Made by a program: the position numbers and the translations under genes
Notes under the pieces: model-generated
The model's database searches: none
What the model saw: only the letters and a program-made list of their open reading frames with translations
What the model was told of the DNA's origin: nothing
Shown: piece after piece, positions 63,051 through 64,000 of the stretch
Numbering within the stretch: position 1 is the stretch's first letter
How the letters are laid out: each line of letters starts with the position of its first letter
Origin: Choristoneura fumiferana
Lineage: Eukaryota; Arthropoda; Insecta; Lepidoptera; Tortricidae
DNA: 64,000 nucleotides
Reading direction: 5' to 3'
NCBI RefSeq assembly: GCF_025370935.1
Contig: NC_133493.1
Coordinates: 8,963,254 to 9,027,253 of the forward strand

Positions 63051-63539
63051 GAACCTCCGCAAAGTACCGCCTGATTCAATAAATTGTTTAAAACTGGTTT
63101 GACACAAACCAAAAATACACCAATGTCTTTTCGCAAAGTGACAAAGTAATTTTTATCTATGATTTTTGCCAACAATATCGCCTTTCCAATTTCTCGCTTG
63201 TCTGGTCTAACCCTGAACTTTATAAGTGACGGTTTTGTCACGTCACTAACGGGACTAAATGTTGTGAAAAAGAGCTTGGAACGCACGAAAGCTTTTATTT
63301 TCTAACTATCAACTTGGATACCCTGATCAAATTGAGGTTTCGGGGACGTTGACTAAAGTTTTTTTATGTGTTTACGATTTATCGTCATAGCTTAGGAATA
63401 AAAAGGTTTGCACTAAAAGTGGAGCTATCTTTTTACAAGTAGTTTTTTTTATCGCACCTATTTCGGTGTCTGTGTGTTTGTTTGTAGTATTCAATTCATG
63501 GGAATCTTCGACCAACATCTGAGTCGGATTGACTTTAAA
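63051..63539. other. No recognised feature
   Basis: An 81-codon minus frame at 63041-63286 (starts MRSKLFFTTFSPVSDVTKPS) has no family I know and lies beside a repeat. I do not call it. Confidence 0.35.
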
Positions 63540-63772
63540 TGTTCATCATTATTATCAGCTGTAGGTCTTCCACTGTTGGACATAGGCCGTCCCCATACTT
63601 TATTATTATAGATGCATATAGTTTGGATAAAAATGCAAGTTTAGTTGTGTTAAGCACTTGAGAGAGACAAGAGAGACACAGATAGTCGATCTGGATGGAG
63701 AACGGTTGGAGAGGCGTATGCCCAACGGTGGGCGAAAACGCGCTGAAGAAGAAGAAGAGAAGAAGAAGAAGC
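63540..63772. pseudogene. Two RTE-like LINE ends facing each other
   Basis: 63540-63600 in reverse reads CCACTGTTGGACATAGGCCG with a short ATCATTATTATCAGC tail. 63680-63772 forward reads GGATGGAGAACGGTTGGAG, AGGCGTATGCCCAACGGTGG and ends in GAAGAAGAAGAAGAG repeats. They belong to different subfamilies (GAT against GAA tails). Confidence 0.45.
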
Positions 63773-64000
63773 ACTTGTGGTAGACCACAGTCATTAAATA
63801 AAAATATTTCTTATTGAACACAACAAATCAGTACAGTAAGTTTACAGAGACAAATTGCAGGATAGAAAATAGACGATTTTATCGCTTAGAAGAAATCTCT
63901 TCCAGATAACAATTTAGATAAAAAAAGTAATATAAATACGTCAAAGTAATTAATTTAATCAGGCGTTACTTTGTGAAAGTCCATATCAATGAACTAAAAG

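Noticed and set aside
1..64000. CRISPR array, operons, LTR retrotransposon or viral insertion
   Set aside because: No regularly spaced repeats, no polycistronic gene clusters, and no paired long direct repeats or gag/pol-like frames were found. The repeats present are SINE, LINE, Helitron-like and inverted-repeat types.

Overview
The window looks like AT-rich nuclear DNA from a lepidopteran (moth or butterfly). This is an inference from two things. First, there are tRNA-derived SINEs ending in GAT repeats, Helitron-like elements running from TC to CTAG, and LINE 3' ends of types I associate with Lepidoptera. Second, there is a spliced tandem pair of ecdysteroid kinase-like (EcKL) genes. I see no prokaryotic features, no rRNA, no CRISPR array and no LTR retrotransposon. 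Nearly all the sequence is intergenic and built from layered repeats.

The only clear host genes are two EcKL paralogs on the minus strand, head to tail: copy 1 at 22864-24920 and copy 2 at 28293-30914. Each has three exons with identical exon lengths (255, 77 and 57 codons plus stop), phase-0 introns at the same two positions, and a 389-residue product with the kinase motifs in order. The proteins are about 80% identical by eye. The pair reads as a fairly recent local duplication. A 396-bp inverted-repeat element sits in the promoter of copy 2, with TATA on both sides, exactly where copy 1 has its TATA-like box. A second, weak coding candidate is a short GC-rich terminal exon at 17735-17844 (+).

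Region by region: 1-21 kb holds fragments of many repeat families. 22-31 kb holds the EcKL pair, with a TTAA-flanked element just beyond copy 1 and a complete Helitron-like element in intron 2 of copy 2. 31-38 kb is repeat-poor and ends in a TTAA-flanked piggyBac-like deletion derivative that keeps part of an ORF. 38-64 kb is a mosaic of SINEs, LINE 3' ends and large hairpin elements.

Family names used below are mine: Rep-A (about 640 bp, starts and ends with inverted GGGTTCCGTAGCC-type sequence); SINE-B (CTCCTGATGGTAAGAGATCA core); SINE-C (tRNA-type head, tail CAGTGGGACGTATATAGGC then GATGAT); SINE-F (tRNA-type head, core TTTGGGACTAGGTCA); RTE-like LINE (C-terminus containing WAGHIARRTDGR); LINE-E (3' tail of TTTGAC repeats); LINE-Q (C-terminus containing QRGNAA); Hairpin-G, -H and -J (long inverted-repeat elements).

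I found no multi-gene system beyond the EcKL pair. The points most worth a second look are the element in the copy-2 core promoter, the changed catalytic-loop residues in both kinases, hairpin elements whose two arms change together, a tRNA-like unit inside an inverted repeat, and nested insertions with clean target-site duplications.
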